Shown: positions 9,127-17,987, counted from the stretch's first letter. The stretch: 64,000 nt of DNA from Epithemia pelagica (GCA_946965045.2 OX337229.1:3100001-3164000); one strand, 5' to 3'. Numbers and translations are program-made. Notes: generated from the letters alone by a model not told the origin.

Positions 9127-10705
9127 ATTACAGGAATCCTCCATTCTGAAATGCGATTGCTCATCCGTCATGGTTCGCTATCCTTCTGTGTTTCTTGGAC
9201 GGTTGCTGTCAAGACTTGGTTCCCCCACCAGGGTGTCCGTGCTCTGGCACGAATGCCTCCAAATAAAATGGCACGCGCTTGCAATCCAATCGGTTCCAAG
9301 GGGACTTTCGCCATCGCCAGAGCTTGGTCCATCAAATCCTCTTGATCTTCGTCAGCACTCAGCCGGTCCAAGGTCAGTCCAGCCATGGGTTCGTACAAAG
9401 AGTCGCGAATAATGGGACATCCCAGTGCAGCCAATTGAGCTCGAACTTGATGCTTCCAACCAGTAACCAGACGAACAGTGGATTGGTAGTGCACTTGGGA
9501 CGGTGTTTGTGGTATGTATCCATGTCCATCGCGTTGTGCATCAATACTTATGGGTTCGCACTTGACAACCTCCAAGATACATCGATGCCAAAATTCGCGT
9601 GCCTTGCGTCGAGACTCGGGTGGCGAAAAGCTAACCAATTGACAGGGCGGACCACCGGATTTGCCTCTGGCTGACTGTGGAGCCCACATCCAATGTAAAT
9701 GCTTGCCCAAGGGAACTGGTTTGGTCGTGACGGCCAAATACACCTTGCGCAGTTTTCGATCTCGCTGCAAGGCAGCAAAAACTTTTTGTCCATTGCGATC
9801 CTTACTCAAAACCACACAACCTCCCACACAGGAATCAACACGATGACACAAAAGCGGCCTAGCAATCAATCTTCCTTGTATATCAGTGAATGGTCCCATG
9901 CGGTCTTGAACACATCCTGGACAACATTCATAGTAGTTGGATGAATCGGGCTGCGTTGGGAGCATGGGCGGTTTATCCACCACAAGAAATGTTGTGTCTT
10001 CATACAGTAAGTTGTCCTCTCTCGTCATCTCCTGGCATGAAGGAAATCGTCGCGGATAAGGATAAACTCGAATGTCTGTTCCGGCTTCAATCCAACTGGG
10101 AGATAAGATACGTCGAAAACGCTGACTTTCTAATTGTTCAATGTATTGCTCCAATTCTCCGTCATCACTTTCCTCGTCCATAGTATCAAAACTTCCATCC
10201 CCACTGCCTTGGTGAATACCTTGTAAGTCTGCATAGAGGGCTCGACTGCTGCTTCCCATATCGTCGTCATCGTCGTACAAGGACAAGAGTTCCTCTTCCG
10301 ACAAGGCATCCATTTTGGCCCAAACGGCTCCAATAGCAATCAAATCATTTGCTTCTTGTAGCGACAGTGTGGCGGTAGCTGTGGCCGTAGTGTTTTGGAG
10401 AAGCTGAACGAGGGCTTCATTCAAGGGTCCAGAATGACGGGTGACACCTTTGACGCAATAGGTGCTTATCCGACGAAAGGCAGGGACTGACGAATTGTTG
10501 GATCCCATGTCCATGACTTCCAGGCCAGGACTTTCATTCACATTGGAGACAGCATTCAATTCCGAACACGAATATGAGGAGGACGATACGGTTCTGGTTC
10601 GTATTCGGATGGGGAACGAACCCAAGAAACAAAAGGAAGAAGCAATCTGTTCATAGCATAATGCCAGTAAGATCCATGATCTCATCTTTACTCTTGCGCC
10701 GTGAT
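9127..10705. repeat. 1,579-bp direct repeat, left copy
   Basis: It aligns without net gaps to 20142-21720 (constant offset 11,015). I count roughly 33 mismatches, about 98% identity. The edges are sharp: 41 bp beyond the stop codon and 20 bp before the start codon of the enclosed pseudouridine synthase gene. No LTR, terminal inverted repeat or obvious target duplication flanks it. Confidence 0.95.
9168..10685 (-). CDS. Plastid-type RluA-family pseudouridine synthase, left copy (motif Arg lost)
   Basis: RluA-family enzymes isomerise uridine to pseudouridine in rRNA or tRNA. The 505-residue protein has the family landmarks: FLVVDKPPMLPTQ, the catalytic box LLCHRVDSCVGGCVVLSKD (Asp284), KVYLAVTTKPV, and RLVTGWKHQVRAQLAALGCPI. 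The last box is normally TGRxHQ(I/V)R; here Trp410 (TGG) replaces the Arg that the right copy keeps (CGG), a single C-to-T change. The N-terminus has a short hydrophobic signal followed by IASSFCF, an ASAFAP-like plastid motif with Phe. A CPGC pair (ECCPGC) sits before the catalytic box. The 5' neighbour's stop codon lies 3 bp upstream, so this copy seems to lack its native promoter. It may be an intact frame that no longer works fully. Confidence 0.85.
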   Translation of the reverse strand: MRSWILLALCYEQIASSFCFLGSFPIRIRTRTVSSSSYSCSELNAVSNVNESPGLEVMDMGSNNSSVPAFRRISTYCVKGVTRHSGPLNEALVQLLQNTTATATATLSLQEANDLIAIGAVWAKMDALSEEELLSLYDDDDDMGSSSRALYADLQGIHQGSGDGSFDTMDEESDDGELEQYIEQLESQRFRRILSPSWIEAGTDIRVYPYPRRFPSCQEMTREDNLLYEDTTFLVVDKPPMLPTQPDSSNYYECCPGCVQDRMGPFTDIQGRLIARPLLCHRVDSCVGGCVVLSKDRNGQKVFAALQRDRKLRKVYLAVTTKPVPLGKHLHWMWAPQSARGKSGGPPCQLVSFSPPESRRKAREFWHRCILEVVKCEPISIDAQRDGHGYIPQTPSQVHYQSTVRLVTGWKHQVRAQLAALGCPIIRDSLYEPMAGLTLDRLSADEDQEDLMDQALAMAKVPLEPIGLQARAILFGGIRARARTPWWGNQVLTATVQETQKDSEP

Positions 10706-11768
10706 CAGTTGGGAACCCAATAACTGAAGAGTTGGATCCAGTTGCTGTCGGGGATTGGATTGCAGCCCAAAAGCGGATCGAGTTGAATTGTTAACTACAG
10801 TCGCTTCAGACTGGCTAGTTCGTTCAATTTCTTGCAACGGAGGAATATCGGACGACGAATCGTCTTCCTGTGTGGCTTCGGCGGGTGGTACAGACAAAGA
10901 CAGACCTTGTAACTGTTCCAGGATACTTTGTGCCACAAAATCCTGTTCAAACGATAGGGTCGGTGCACTTGTCTCGTTCGGATCAGTTTCACTACTATTG
11001 GCCAAGTCATGCGGGTCTTCCGCAAGAAAAATTTGAGCCAATTCTTCTTTCGTAGTAGGGTTGACAGATTCAGCAATGGGAGTAGGGGAAGGTATACGCG
11101 TTCCCTCCCAGTTTCAATGGGCCCCGAAGACTCGATGTGGTCGTTGTTGTTGCCGTCGCTGTCGTCGTTCCTTTGAGATTTTGTCGCTGACTCGTCCTTG
11201 GTTTCGTCGTCACCAAGAAATCGAAGTGCCTCGGCCAATTCCTCCTGCGTAAACAAATATTGGGAAGACTGAGGCCCCTCCAAATCTTGTGGATCCAATG
11301 GAGACCACCACAAGACGTCCTTCTCTTGTTCGAGATCTTCCTTCCCGGTCTGAACCTGGTTTGTTTTCGAAATCGCTCGAAAGTCCGTCCGTCGTACTAT
11401 TACTCTTAACGTCCCTTATCAAAACACTTTGCAATGCAGTTGCCAACTCGTCCGTTGTTGGGTCGTCGGTCTTGTTACTCCCTGAGCCTTGCGTTCCCGA
11501 CGATAACTCTTGTGACGTGGTTGTTGCTGTGGTCAGCAATGACCCGTGGTTGTGTTGGTCCTCGAAGGAGCATGATGCTTGTTGTTGTTGTGGAACACAA
11601 ATGCTTTCGTCCTTCTCGTTGATGCGGCTGCTATTTTCTTCGTCGGACACTTCTTGCCCACTGCTGCTGCTGCTGCTGTTGTTGTCGCCGCCGCCACCAA
11701 TTACCTCCGCAGGCAAAAGGTTGGAATCGGGTGTTGTGGTGAAGGACTTCGTTTTGGAAAAGTCAGGG
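10688..11768 (-). pseudogene. Broken gene with a three-fold repeated T-x-(D/E)EL(A) motif
   Basis: No family recognised. Reading leftward from the retrotransposon, protein-like, Ser/Asp/Glu-rich sequence runs on but changes frame twice. The first change is near 11330 (frame of the segment 11768-11210 to that of 11313). The second is near 11100, at TGR/GTR, where a one-base indel would restore the frame. Three related motifs appear, one in each piece: DDPTTDELATALQ, YLFTQEELAEALRF and VNPTTKEELAQIF. There is no in-frame ATG between the LTR and 11210, so the 5' end was cut by the retrotransposon or lies in another exon. The last five codons and the stop come from the duplicated block, so the 3' end was also replaced. 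Very short introns instead of indels remain possible. Confidence 0.6.
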
Positions 11769-11772
11769 CCTA
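11768..11772. repeat. Target-site duplication GCCTA, left
   Basis: This matches GCCTA at 17944-17948 exactly and directly abuts the LTR end (TG). A 5-bp duplication is standard for Ty1/copia integrases. Confidence 0.95.
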
Positions 11773-12010
11773 TGTTGAAACTTCTAACAAGCCGTGCCGT
11801 AAAAGCAACTCTTTATAGGCTTATCGAACTACGTATTCTCCATTGAATGAGCGTTGGCTCTCTTGTTCGTTCTTTCGTTGCTTTTGCCACGTCTACAAAC
11901 CAATGTCCATGATTCCGCATCTTGCGAATGGCCTATATCTTGCGAATGGCCAGTCGCACCAGTCGCACCTTGGTCCTCTATATTCACCGGTTGCTCTGCT
12001 ATCCTCAACA
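11773..12010 (-). repeat. 3' LTR (element orientation)
   Basis: 238 bp, starting TGTTGA and ending TCAACA on the plus strand, with no difference seen from 17706-17943. Inside are two direct repeats: CTTGCGAATGGCC at 11921-11933 and 11939-11951, and a tandem CCAGTCGCA at 11950-11967. These look like possible enhancer units. On the minus strand a TATAAAG lies near 11811-11817. The gag-pol frame runs into this LTR and stops at 11829. Confidence 0.95.
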
Positions 12011-15000
12011 CACTCCTTTGTGCCGAGGAATGATATTTACTATCCGATGGTACATTCATGATGATATCACGCAATTGGTAGAAGATGCGACCTTGTAATG
12101 GCTTGGTAAAAAAATCGGCGACCATCTCTTCAGTCGGACAGAATGCAATATCCATCTCTTTGCGCTTGATGCAATCCGTGATATAAAAGTAGCGAAGGTT
12201 GATATGTTTGGTTCGCTTCGAACTGGATAGCCGTCCATTTTTCGCCAATAGAATACTACTCTGATTGTCTTGATGTAGGGTTACGTCCTTGATCTCATGG
12301 CCTTGGGCCTGTATGAAATTCTTGGTCCAGATGATAGACGGGAGTACATCGTGTATCCCAATGAGTTCACATTCAGTTGAACTACGGGCCACGAGTTTTT
12401 GTTTCGATGAAGCCGTCACCACTGCTCCTTTTCCCATGGTCATGAAACCCCCAGTGTGTCCTTTTAGATCGGGGTGAGTCGCATAAGATGCGTCAACCCA
12501 CCACCACAGATGCATCATTGGGTCACCTTCTAGACGCAGGATCAAATCGCGTGTGGATTGTAAATACTTTAGAACCCGTCCGAGTTTGCGGTAGTCATCA
12601 TCATCAGGAGCCATGACACGGGTGCTGAGAAAAGTTACGGCAGTCCGTATATCAGGGCGACCACGTTGTGCCATATAAGCGAGTTGCATGGTCACACTGT
12701 GGAACCGGTCTGATTTTGTTTCATCCAGCTTGTGAGCCTTTGGGTTCACATGATAAAGGTGTTTGGCTGCGGGACTACGGGCTCGCCCGATCCATTCTTT
12801 TGGTAAGTCAAGTAGGATGGTCTCAAGATACGATCTCATATCCACTTGAACCACACCATCTTCCCCATAGTCGAGGAACATGCCAAGGTAATCGTGTCGA
12901 GTACCCTCCGACACTGAGATCTCGCCCAACTGTCCAAACTCCGCTCGTAGGTCATCCAAAAATTGATGAACTACCTTGCCATCAACGTGCGAGACTTTTA
13001 AATCGTCAATATGCCACGTCACAGTGAGCTGTCGATCGTTTACTTGTTTGTTTGCAACACACGAGTCATATGGATTGATAACAAATCCCCAACTCTTGAG
13101 CACGGCGGTAAGCTTCTCCCAAAACAAACGAGCGGCACGAAGCGTGCCGTAAAGAGCTTTCAGCATCTCCACATAAATCACCGGTTGACCCTTCTCATAG
13201 GTCAAGAAAGGAGCGTAGGTGTCATAATCCACTTCCAGCAATAGCTCAGCCATCAACCCATCTAGTCGCATATATACGTCGGGGTCCATGTCGGAGTGCA
13301 TGAATGCCCCTGGTATATCAGCTACTGCAACCACGCGTCGTTCTAGAGCGTCAATCACGGCAGTGATGAAAACGGATTCAGTAGCAACTGTGGGTGATGC
13401 CGATTCGGGTTTGTCAATATAAGCTCTTTGCTTTCTCCCGTCAGCGCAGCCTCTTCCTTTGATTTTGCCACAGCGCTTGCGTTTTAGGAACATCAAGTAT
13501 CCTAACGCTTCTTGCACTTGGTTCCAAGTTAGATCAGTTTTATGAACAGCCCGTAGAACACCGCGGTCGTGTAACTGCTGTATCTCCACTTTCACAGCAG
13601 CCACGCCTTTATCACCGAACAACTTGATGCCTTTTTTCATTGGCATTTGTGGTGTGGCCATATTGATTTCCGTTGACACCAAATACAGGATTCCATCTCG
13701 CAAATAGCCATCGTAACGTCCATGCTGAAGCTTGTCCACTGCGGCATAAGAATGTCCGTAACGGTGGGCATAGCTTCTTTGTCGATTCGGCCGTAAATTG
13801 TATCGGGGTTCATTTTCGGGTTGGTTGTTGTTCTCCTGTTCAGGATCTACATCCATCCCTAAGTCCTCCTCTGTGAGAGATGCTTCTTCTTCGTTTTCCT
13901 CCTCTACTCCACCGGCTAGCTCCCTTCCCTCATCCTCCTCATCAGCATCCATATCCATCACAACATCCTCCAAAGCATCATCATAGGTCGAATCGTTACT
14001 GTCTTGTTCGTGCGCATCATGATATTGTTCATTGTCTACTGGGTCAGGCAGATTGGCTTCTGCCCCCACTCCTTGGATTTCCAACGGTTCAAGATTCAAA
14101 TTGTCCAACGGCTGGTTGGGCTCTGGCTCGTTTATGACATTTTCAACATCAGGTACGTCATCTTCAGCTAATTCATCCTCAACTAGATCATCGTCATACC
14201 GCAGATCCTCATCCATGTCCTGTACATCTTCATAGGACTCGTCATCATCATCAAACAGTTCATTGCTCTCGTCTAGGAACAAGATTCTGTTGTCACGATT
14301 GCCGAACGCTAGTCCCGGTTGCATTTCCTGACTTTGTGCCAACTGCTGTACTCGTTGAATGACTTCTGCTGGCATAGGTAAAGCGGTGGCGTGATTCCTT
14401 GTGATTACTCTGCCGCTAGTGAGGCTAAGGAAGTAATAACTACCTTGCCTGTTACCGGTTGGCCTCAATGCGATAGCTCCGATGGTTCTTGGGGCCATGG
14501 TGTTATCGTGCTGCTCATGGCACTGCACGTATTGGCCAAATTCATACCGACAATGTTTGTTGAAATCGACATGCTCACCGGTCACGAGTAGACGTGGACT
14601 TTGTGTTTTGGAAATGCCGGTGTGATGTGGGAAGCAGTTTAACCAAAACGTGGCAAATTTGGCCAGTTCTATCAACATGACCTTCGGTAGGGCATCGAAA
14701 GGAAGCGTGTTATAAACACAGCGCATCCTCTCCTTCACAGTCCTGATGTAACGTTCCACATCACCTACATGCTCGTCCCTGGCAGTGGAATTGATGGTGA
14801 TGCCGAGGAGTTGAAGACTGGCTTGCATATCATCACTTGTAAATGCACCATCAGCCAACACAATTCTCGGTCTAATCCCGCCACGTCGGTAAACTGCCAC
14901 AGTCTTCTTCAGGGATTGTATGATATTGGTGTCAGTGGTTGATTGTATGGCGTCTATCGTCCCGAAATGTATTTTCCTTGACGTGGTGACAAGGAATGGT

Positions 15001-16949
15001 ACATTGTTCACGTGCATGACGTCAATGGTCAATGTGACATCCTTGTGCTTCTCAGCAATACGAGGTGGTACTGTCGTGGACGTGTCGACAAATGGGGACT
15101 TACGTCTCGTTGTCTTGCCTTTGAGCGTTCCCAAATCTGGTCCGTAGATCTTCTCGGCCCTGTATACATCGTCAGTAGTGATGTTAGCGTTTGGTAGTAG
15201 GTTGTGCCTTAGGATATGAAGATAATCCTTGGTAGAAGGCCGTCCTATCTTCGCTAGGAGTGATCTGGCCAGCTTGGCTCTACGAATTTCTTCCGGGGAG
15301 TAGGAATCTTCGTTTTCGCTAACAGTTGTTACGAAGCTACTCTGTAACGTCGATGTATCCAGGTAGAATAAACCTTCTGGGCTTGGATTGAACTTGTGTT
15401 TTAGCCTACCAGTGGCTCGGTCATGTAAGGCAAATGAATTTCCACGGTCGCTGTCATATTTGATGTGAAATCTTGTGTGTGCGTTGTTTAGGGAGATGAT
15501 GTTGGCTGGACCCTCAGGATCATGCCATACGATGCCATATCCAGGCAGGAGTCCTCGCAACTGAAGAGTCCTCTGTCCGGCATGACTCTGAATGACGATG
15601 GGAGTCTCAGACGAGTGAATATTTTTTAATAAGGATGGATCTTTGATGATGTCAACGGTGGACTGATTGTCCAGTAACAGCCATTGAGGGGGAATGCTAG
15701 CCTGCATGGTAGAGGAAGAGAAAACATAATCAGGTGAGTCGCAGTTGACGGTTGAGCCCCTGTTTGATGAGGTTAGCACACCTCGATTGGATTCATTGTT
15801 ACCCTCGGCTTGTGAGTTGGTTCGATTTGAGCGACTCTGTGTTGTCGATGCTTGGGAGCCACTTGCATGTGCTCCTGTTGCAGTTGTTGCATTGGAGTGG
15901 CCTGTCATGGTGGAATCGGGCAAACTCGTCTCTCCACTTGTTACATACGCCACACCGGTGGCGTTGTCGGGCTGACCGTTGCTCTGACCAGGATTGTTCT
16001 TTGGTTTTCCTGTCATTCGATTGTCCAGGATCGCACGAGCATTGGCAAGCGTCTTGGGGTATACATTCTGTCCATCCAAGAACATATTTTGCAAATGTGC
16101 TTCGTACTCCTTGTTGCCACAAGATCGGATGAATCGAATGGCAATACAACGATTTTGGGCGTCCTCGTGGTCGTCGGAAGAAGGTGTTGTGTGTTTCTTT
16201 TCCTGCGCCACTCGTTCCAACATGTCCTTATCGTACAGGACAATCCCTGCTTCATTCATGACCTTGACTTTGGCTCGGAATACCTCGTAATATGAATGGA
16301 GGCTTTGATTATTTCGTCGCCTCAGACTATAGAAATCCTCCTTGAGCTTATCTCGGGCGACAAGAGTGAATATGCGTCCGGAATCAAAGGTGAATGTGAT
16401 TTGCTTGATGAGTTTCAAGAGATCCACACCGTCACGCATCTTCTTGATCTCTCCAAAGGTCTCGTGGGCCTGTAGCTTATCCTTGAGTAGCGGAGTACAC
16501 TGTCCCATAATCAAGCTGTATAGAGCTGCCCGAAAGTTTTTGTAGAGGACCATTTGATCTTGGCGTGCTTTGTACGCCATCTTCCACTCTTCCACTTGGA
16601 TCATATCTGTGGGGTCTTTTGGTTTTGTTGCTTCTTCTGGGTCGGGTAGTTCCAATGCTTCGAGTGCTTGTTGGAACTCTTGATTGTGTCGATCAAAATT
16701 ACTACCGACGTAGCCGATCAATAACTCGACGTTTCGTAGATAGCGCTTCGATTGCGGATCCTCACTGTAGTCGAATATGCATTCTTTAAGCGACGGTTCT
16801 TGGCCTTGAAATCTAGGCGAGTTGGATTGTTGAGCCTGATTCTGCCATCCTCGTCCTCTTCCTCGTCCGCCTCTGCCTTGACGTTGTCCACTCGACCGGG
16901 AGCTAGACTCAACCGTGTCTGGACGATTTGCGTTGTCTTGTTGAGACAT
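11829..16949 (-). CDS. Copia gag-pol polyprotein
   Basis: A 1,706-residue polyprotein in one frame. Gag region: Gly/Arg-rich start (GRGGRGRGRGW), then a helical capsid-like domain to about residue 330, without a clear CCHC knuckle. Protease: WLLLDNQSTVD near residue 425, with DNQS in place of the usual DSGA, as in CoDi elements. Integrase: TIDVMHV (about 641), VLADGAF (about 697) and DVERYIRTVKERM (about 732) fit a DD35E triad. RT: VAVADIPGAFMHSD and WHIDDLK (about 1313; HIDD replaces YVDD). RNase H: WVDASYATH (about 1485), SSTECEL, HQDNQSS. An acidic linker (about 950-1080) separates integrase from RT. The start ATG lies 5 nt after the ORF1 stop; the C-terminus reads into the LTR. Confidence 0.96.
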   Translation of the reverse strand: MSQQDNANRPDTVESSSRSSGQRQGRGGRGRGRGWQNQAQQSNSPRFQGQEPSLKECIFDYSEDPQSKRYLRNVELLIGYVGSNFDRHNQEFQQALEALELPDPEEATKPKDPTDMIQVEEWKMAYKARQDQMVLYKNFRAALYSLIMGQCTPLLKDKLQAHETFGEIKKMRDGVDLLKLIKQITFTFDSGRIFTLVARDKLKEDFYSLRRRNNQSLHSYYEVFRAKVKVMNEAGIVLYDKDMLERVAQEKKHTTPSSDDHEDAQNRCIAIRFIRSCGNKEYEAHLQNMFLDGQNVYPKTLANARAILDNRMTGKPKNNPGQSNGQPDNATGVAYVTSGETSLPDSTMTGHSNATTATGAHASGSQASTTQSRSNRTNSQAEGNNESNRGVLTSSNRGSTVNCDSPDYVFSSSTMQASIPPQWLLLDNQSTVDIIKDPSLLKNIHSSETPIVIQSHAGQRTLQLRGLLPGYGIVWHDPEGPANIISLNNAHTRFHIKYDSDRGNSFALHDRATGRLKHKFNPSPEGLFYLDTSTLQSSFVTTVSENEDSYSPEEIRRAKLARSLLAKIGRPSTKDYLHILRHNLLPNANITTDDVYRAEKIYGPDLGTLKGKTTRRKSPFVDTSTTVPPRIAEKHKDVTLTIDVMHVNNVPFLVTTSRKIHFGTIDAIQSTTDTNIIQSLKKTVAVYRRGGIRPRIVLADGAFTSDDMQASLQLLGITINSTARDEHVGDVERYIRTVKERMRCVYNTLPFDALPKVMLIELAKFATFWLNCFPHHTGISKTQSPRLLVTGEHVDFNKHCRYEFGQYVQCHEQHDNTMAPRTIGAIALRPTGNRQGSYYFLSLTSGRVITRNHATALPMPAEVIQRVQQLAQSQEMQPGLAFGNRDNRILFLDESNELFDDDDESYEDVQDMDEDLRYDDDLVEDELAEDDVPDVENVINEPEPNQPLDNLNLEPLEIQGVGAEANLPDPVDNEQYHDAHEQDSNDSTYDDALEDVVMDMDADEEDEGRELAGGVEEENEEEASLTEEDLGMDVDPEQENNNQPENEPRYNLRPNRQRSYAHRYGHSYAAVDKLQHGRYDGYLRDGILYLVSTEINMATPQMPMKKGIKLFGDKGVAAVKVEIQQLHDRGVLRAVHKTDLTWNQVQEALGYLMFLKRKRCGKIKGRGCADGRKQRAYIDKPESASPTVATESVFITAVIDALERRVVAVADIPGAFMHSDMDPDVYMRLDGLMAELLLEVDYDTYAPFLTYEKGQPVIYVEMLKALYGTLRAARLFWEKLTAVLKSWGFVINPYDSCVANKQVNDRQLTVTWHIDDLKVSHVDGKVVHQFLDDLRAEFGQLGEISVSEGTRHDYLGMFLDYGEDGVVQVDMRSYLETILLDLPKEWIGRARSPAAKHLYHVNPKAHKLDETKSDRFHSVTMQLAYMAQRGRPDIRTAVTFLSTRVMAPDDDDYRKLGRVLKYLQSTRDLILRLEGDPMMHLWWWVDASYATHPDLKGHTGGFMTMGKGAVVTASSKQKLVARSSTECELIGIHDVLPSIIWTKNFIQAQGHEIKDVTLHQDNQSSILLAKNGRLSSSKRTKHINLRYFYITDCIKRKEMDIAFCPTEEMVADFFTKPLQGRIFYQLRDIIMNVPSDSKYHSSAQRSVLRIAEQPVNIEDQGATGATGHSQDIGHSQDAESWTLVCRRGKSNERTNKRANAHSMENT
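12013..12019 (-). other. Polypurine tract candidate
   Basis: AAAGGAG on the minus strand, separated by 2 nt from the 3' LTR, is where plus-strand DNA synthesis should begin. It is short, so I assign it by position. Confidence 0.55.
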
Positions 16950-16954
16950 CTCGT

Positions 16955-17647
16955 TTAAACAATCGCAATGCTGTCACGATGGCGGCGGTGTTCTTCTGTA
17001 TCTTTGGTGATGGGATTCCAAATCTTGATAAAGTGATATAATGTGCCGTGGCGCGACACTGTGCCTTGGAGATGTGTTCGTCCCACTGTTTCCTTCAACT
17101 TGAGAGTATTCAATACCCAAACGCGAGTTCCAATTGGAATCCACCGTGGGAGTACGCCTCTTTGTGGTGGAATAGCGGGGATGATTGTTTCTGTTTCGAT
17201 TTCACCGTCCGGTGTTTCTGGGCTCAGATCAACGAGAGCGACTGGAGATGCGCGACGATCTTGATTCTCTTCCGAATTGTTTTCTAGGTTCGGGTTTTCT
17301 TGGTTCGGTTCCACAAGATACGCGCTGTGCTCTGGGTATGTAACCGCGCAGGATGATGGGCCTCGCTCAGCCCGCTTGATTTTGTCTAGCAACGTGCGTC
17401 GCTTTTCCTGTATCTCCTCGAAGATCAGCTGTTTCCGAATCTCCGTTTCCTCGTAATCGTTGTCTCTTTCGATTTCTCGTTGTCGCTCCAGTGCAGCGAT
17501 GGCCTCGCGATGCTGCGCCTCCTTGGTGCGAAAGCGTTGTTGGTAGCGCTGTTCCGCTTCGTGTAAGAGATCCTCTTGTTCGATAGTGAGTTGGGCCAGT
17601 TCCGATAATAAAGATTGTACGCGGTCACTTGTGCCCTCTTCACTCAT
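16955..17647 (-). CDS. Retrotransposon ORF1: coiled-coil plus SH3-like C-terminal domain
   Basis: A 230-residue ORF upstream of gag-pol in the same element; not a usual part of Ty1/copia. Residues about 10-95 are a long charged coiled coil (SELAQLTIEQEDLLHEAEQR onward, EIRKQLIFEEIQEKRR). A Pro/Glu-rich linker follows. The last 65 residues (WIPIGTRVWVLN, GTVSRHGTLY, FIKIWNPITKDT) look like a small beta barrel of the SH3/chromo-like kind. Its stop TAA is 5 nt before the gag-pol ATG, in a different frame, so gag-pol translation could depend on termination and reinitiation. It could be a structural or integration-targeting accessory protein; that is inference. Confidence 0.75.
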   Translation of the reverse strand: MSEEGTSDRVQSLLSELAQLTIEQEDLLHEAEQRYQQRFRTKEAQHREAIAALERQREIERDNDYEETEIRKQLIFEEIQEKRRTLLDKIKRAERGPSSCAVTYPEHSAYLVEPNQENPNLENNSEENQDRRASPVALVDLSPETPDGEIETETIIPAIPPQRGVLPRWIPIGTRVWVLNTLKLKETVGRTHLQGTVSRHGTLYHFIKIWNPITKDTEEHRRHRDSIAIV

Positions 17648-17691
17648 AAGAGTACTTCACGTCAACAACGGAGGTACTTAGTGTAATGAAT

Positions 17692-17705
17692 TTCAATGGA
17701 GAATA
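17692..17705 (-). other. Primer-binding region, complementary to the element's own LTR
   Basis: The 14 nt immediately inside the 5' LTR read TATTCTCCATTGAA on the element strand. The element's LTR carries the exact reverse complement, TTCAATGGAGAATA (17767-17780 and 11834-11847 in plus coordinates). I see no match to the usual initiator-Met tRNA 3' end. The pairing stops exactly at the LTR border, the geometry needed to prime minus-strand DNA. Confidence 0.6.
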
Positions 17706-17943
17706 TGTTGAAACTTCTAACAAGCCGTGCCGTAAAAGCAACTCTTTATAGGCTTATCGAACTACGTATTCTCCATTGAATGAGCGTTGGCTCTCTTGTT
17801 CGTTCTTTCGTTGCTTTTGCCACGTCTACAAACCAATGTCCATGATTCCGCATCTTGCGAATGGCCTATATCTTGCGAATGGCCAGTCGCACCAGTCGCA
17901 CCTTGGTCCTCTATATTCACCGGTTGCTCTGCTATCCTCAACA
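17706..17943 (-). repeat. 5' LTR (element orientation)
   Basis: 238 bp, identical by eye to 11773-12010. In element orientation the self-complementary 14-mer is at nucleotides 164-177 of this LTR. Confidence 0.95.
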
Positions 17944-17948
17944 GCCTA
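17944..17948. repeat. Target-site duplication GCCTA, right
   Basis: Exact partner of 11768-11772, directly after the LTR end (CA). Confidence 0.95.
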
Positions 17949-17987
17949 ACAAAAGTTCCTGAAGGAGGTGGTTTGTTCAGTCCTTCT

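Larger units (their letters stand above)
11773..17943 (-). mobile_element. Complete Ty1/copia (CoDi-type) LTR retrotransposon
   Basis: A 6,171-bp element read on the minus strand. It has two 238-bp LTRs that appear identical, each bounded by TGTTGA...TCAACA, and is flanked by the perfect target duplication GCCTA. Between the LTRs are a 230-codon ORF1, a 1,706-codon gag-pol ORF without stop codons, a purine tract next to the 3' LTR, and a primer-binding region complementary to the element's own LTR. Copia order (protease, integrase, RT, RNase H) and the RT box HIDDLK place it with the diatom CoDi elements. Identical LTRs plus intact frames indicate a recent and possibly still mobile insertion. 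Confidence 0.97.
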
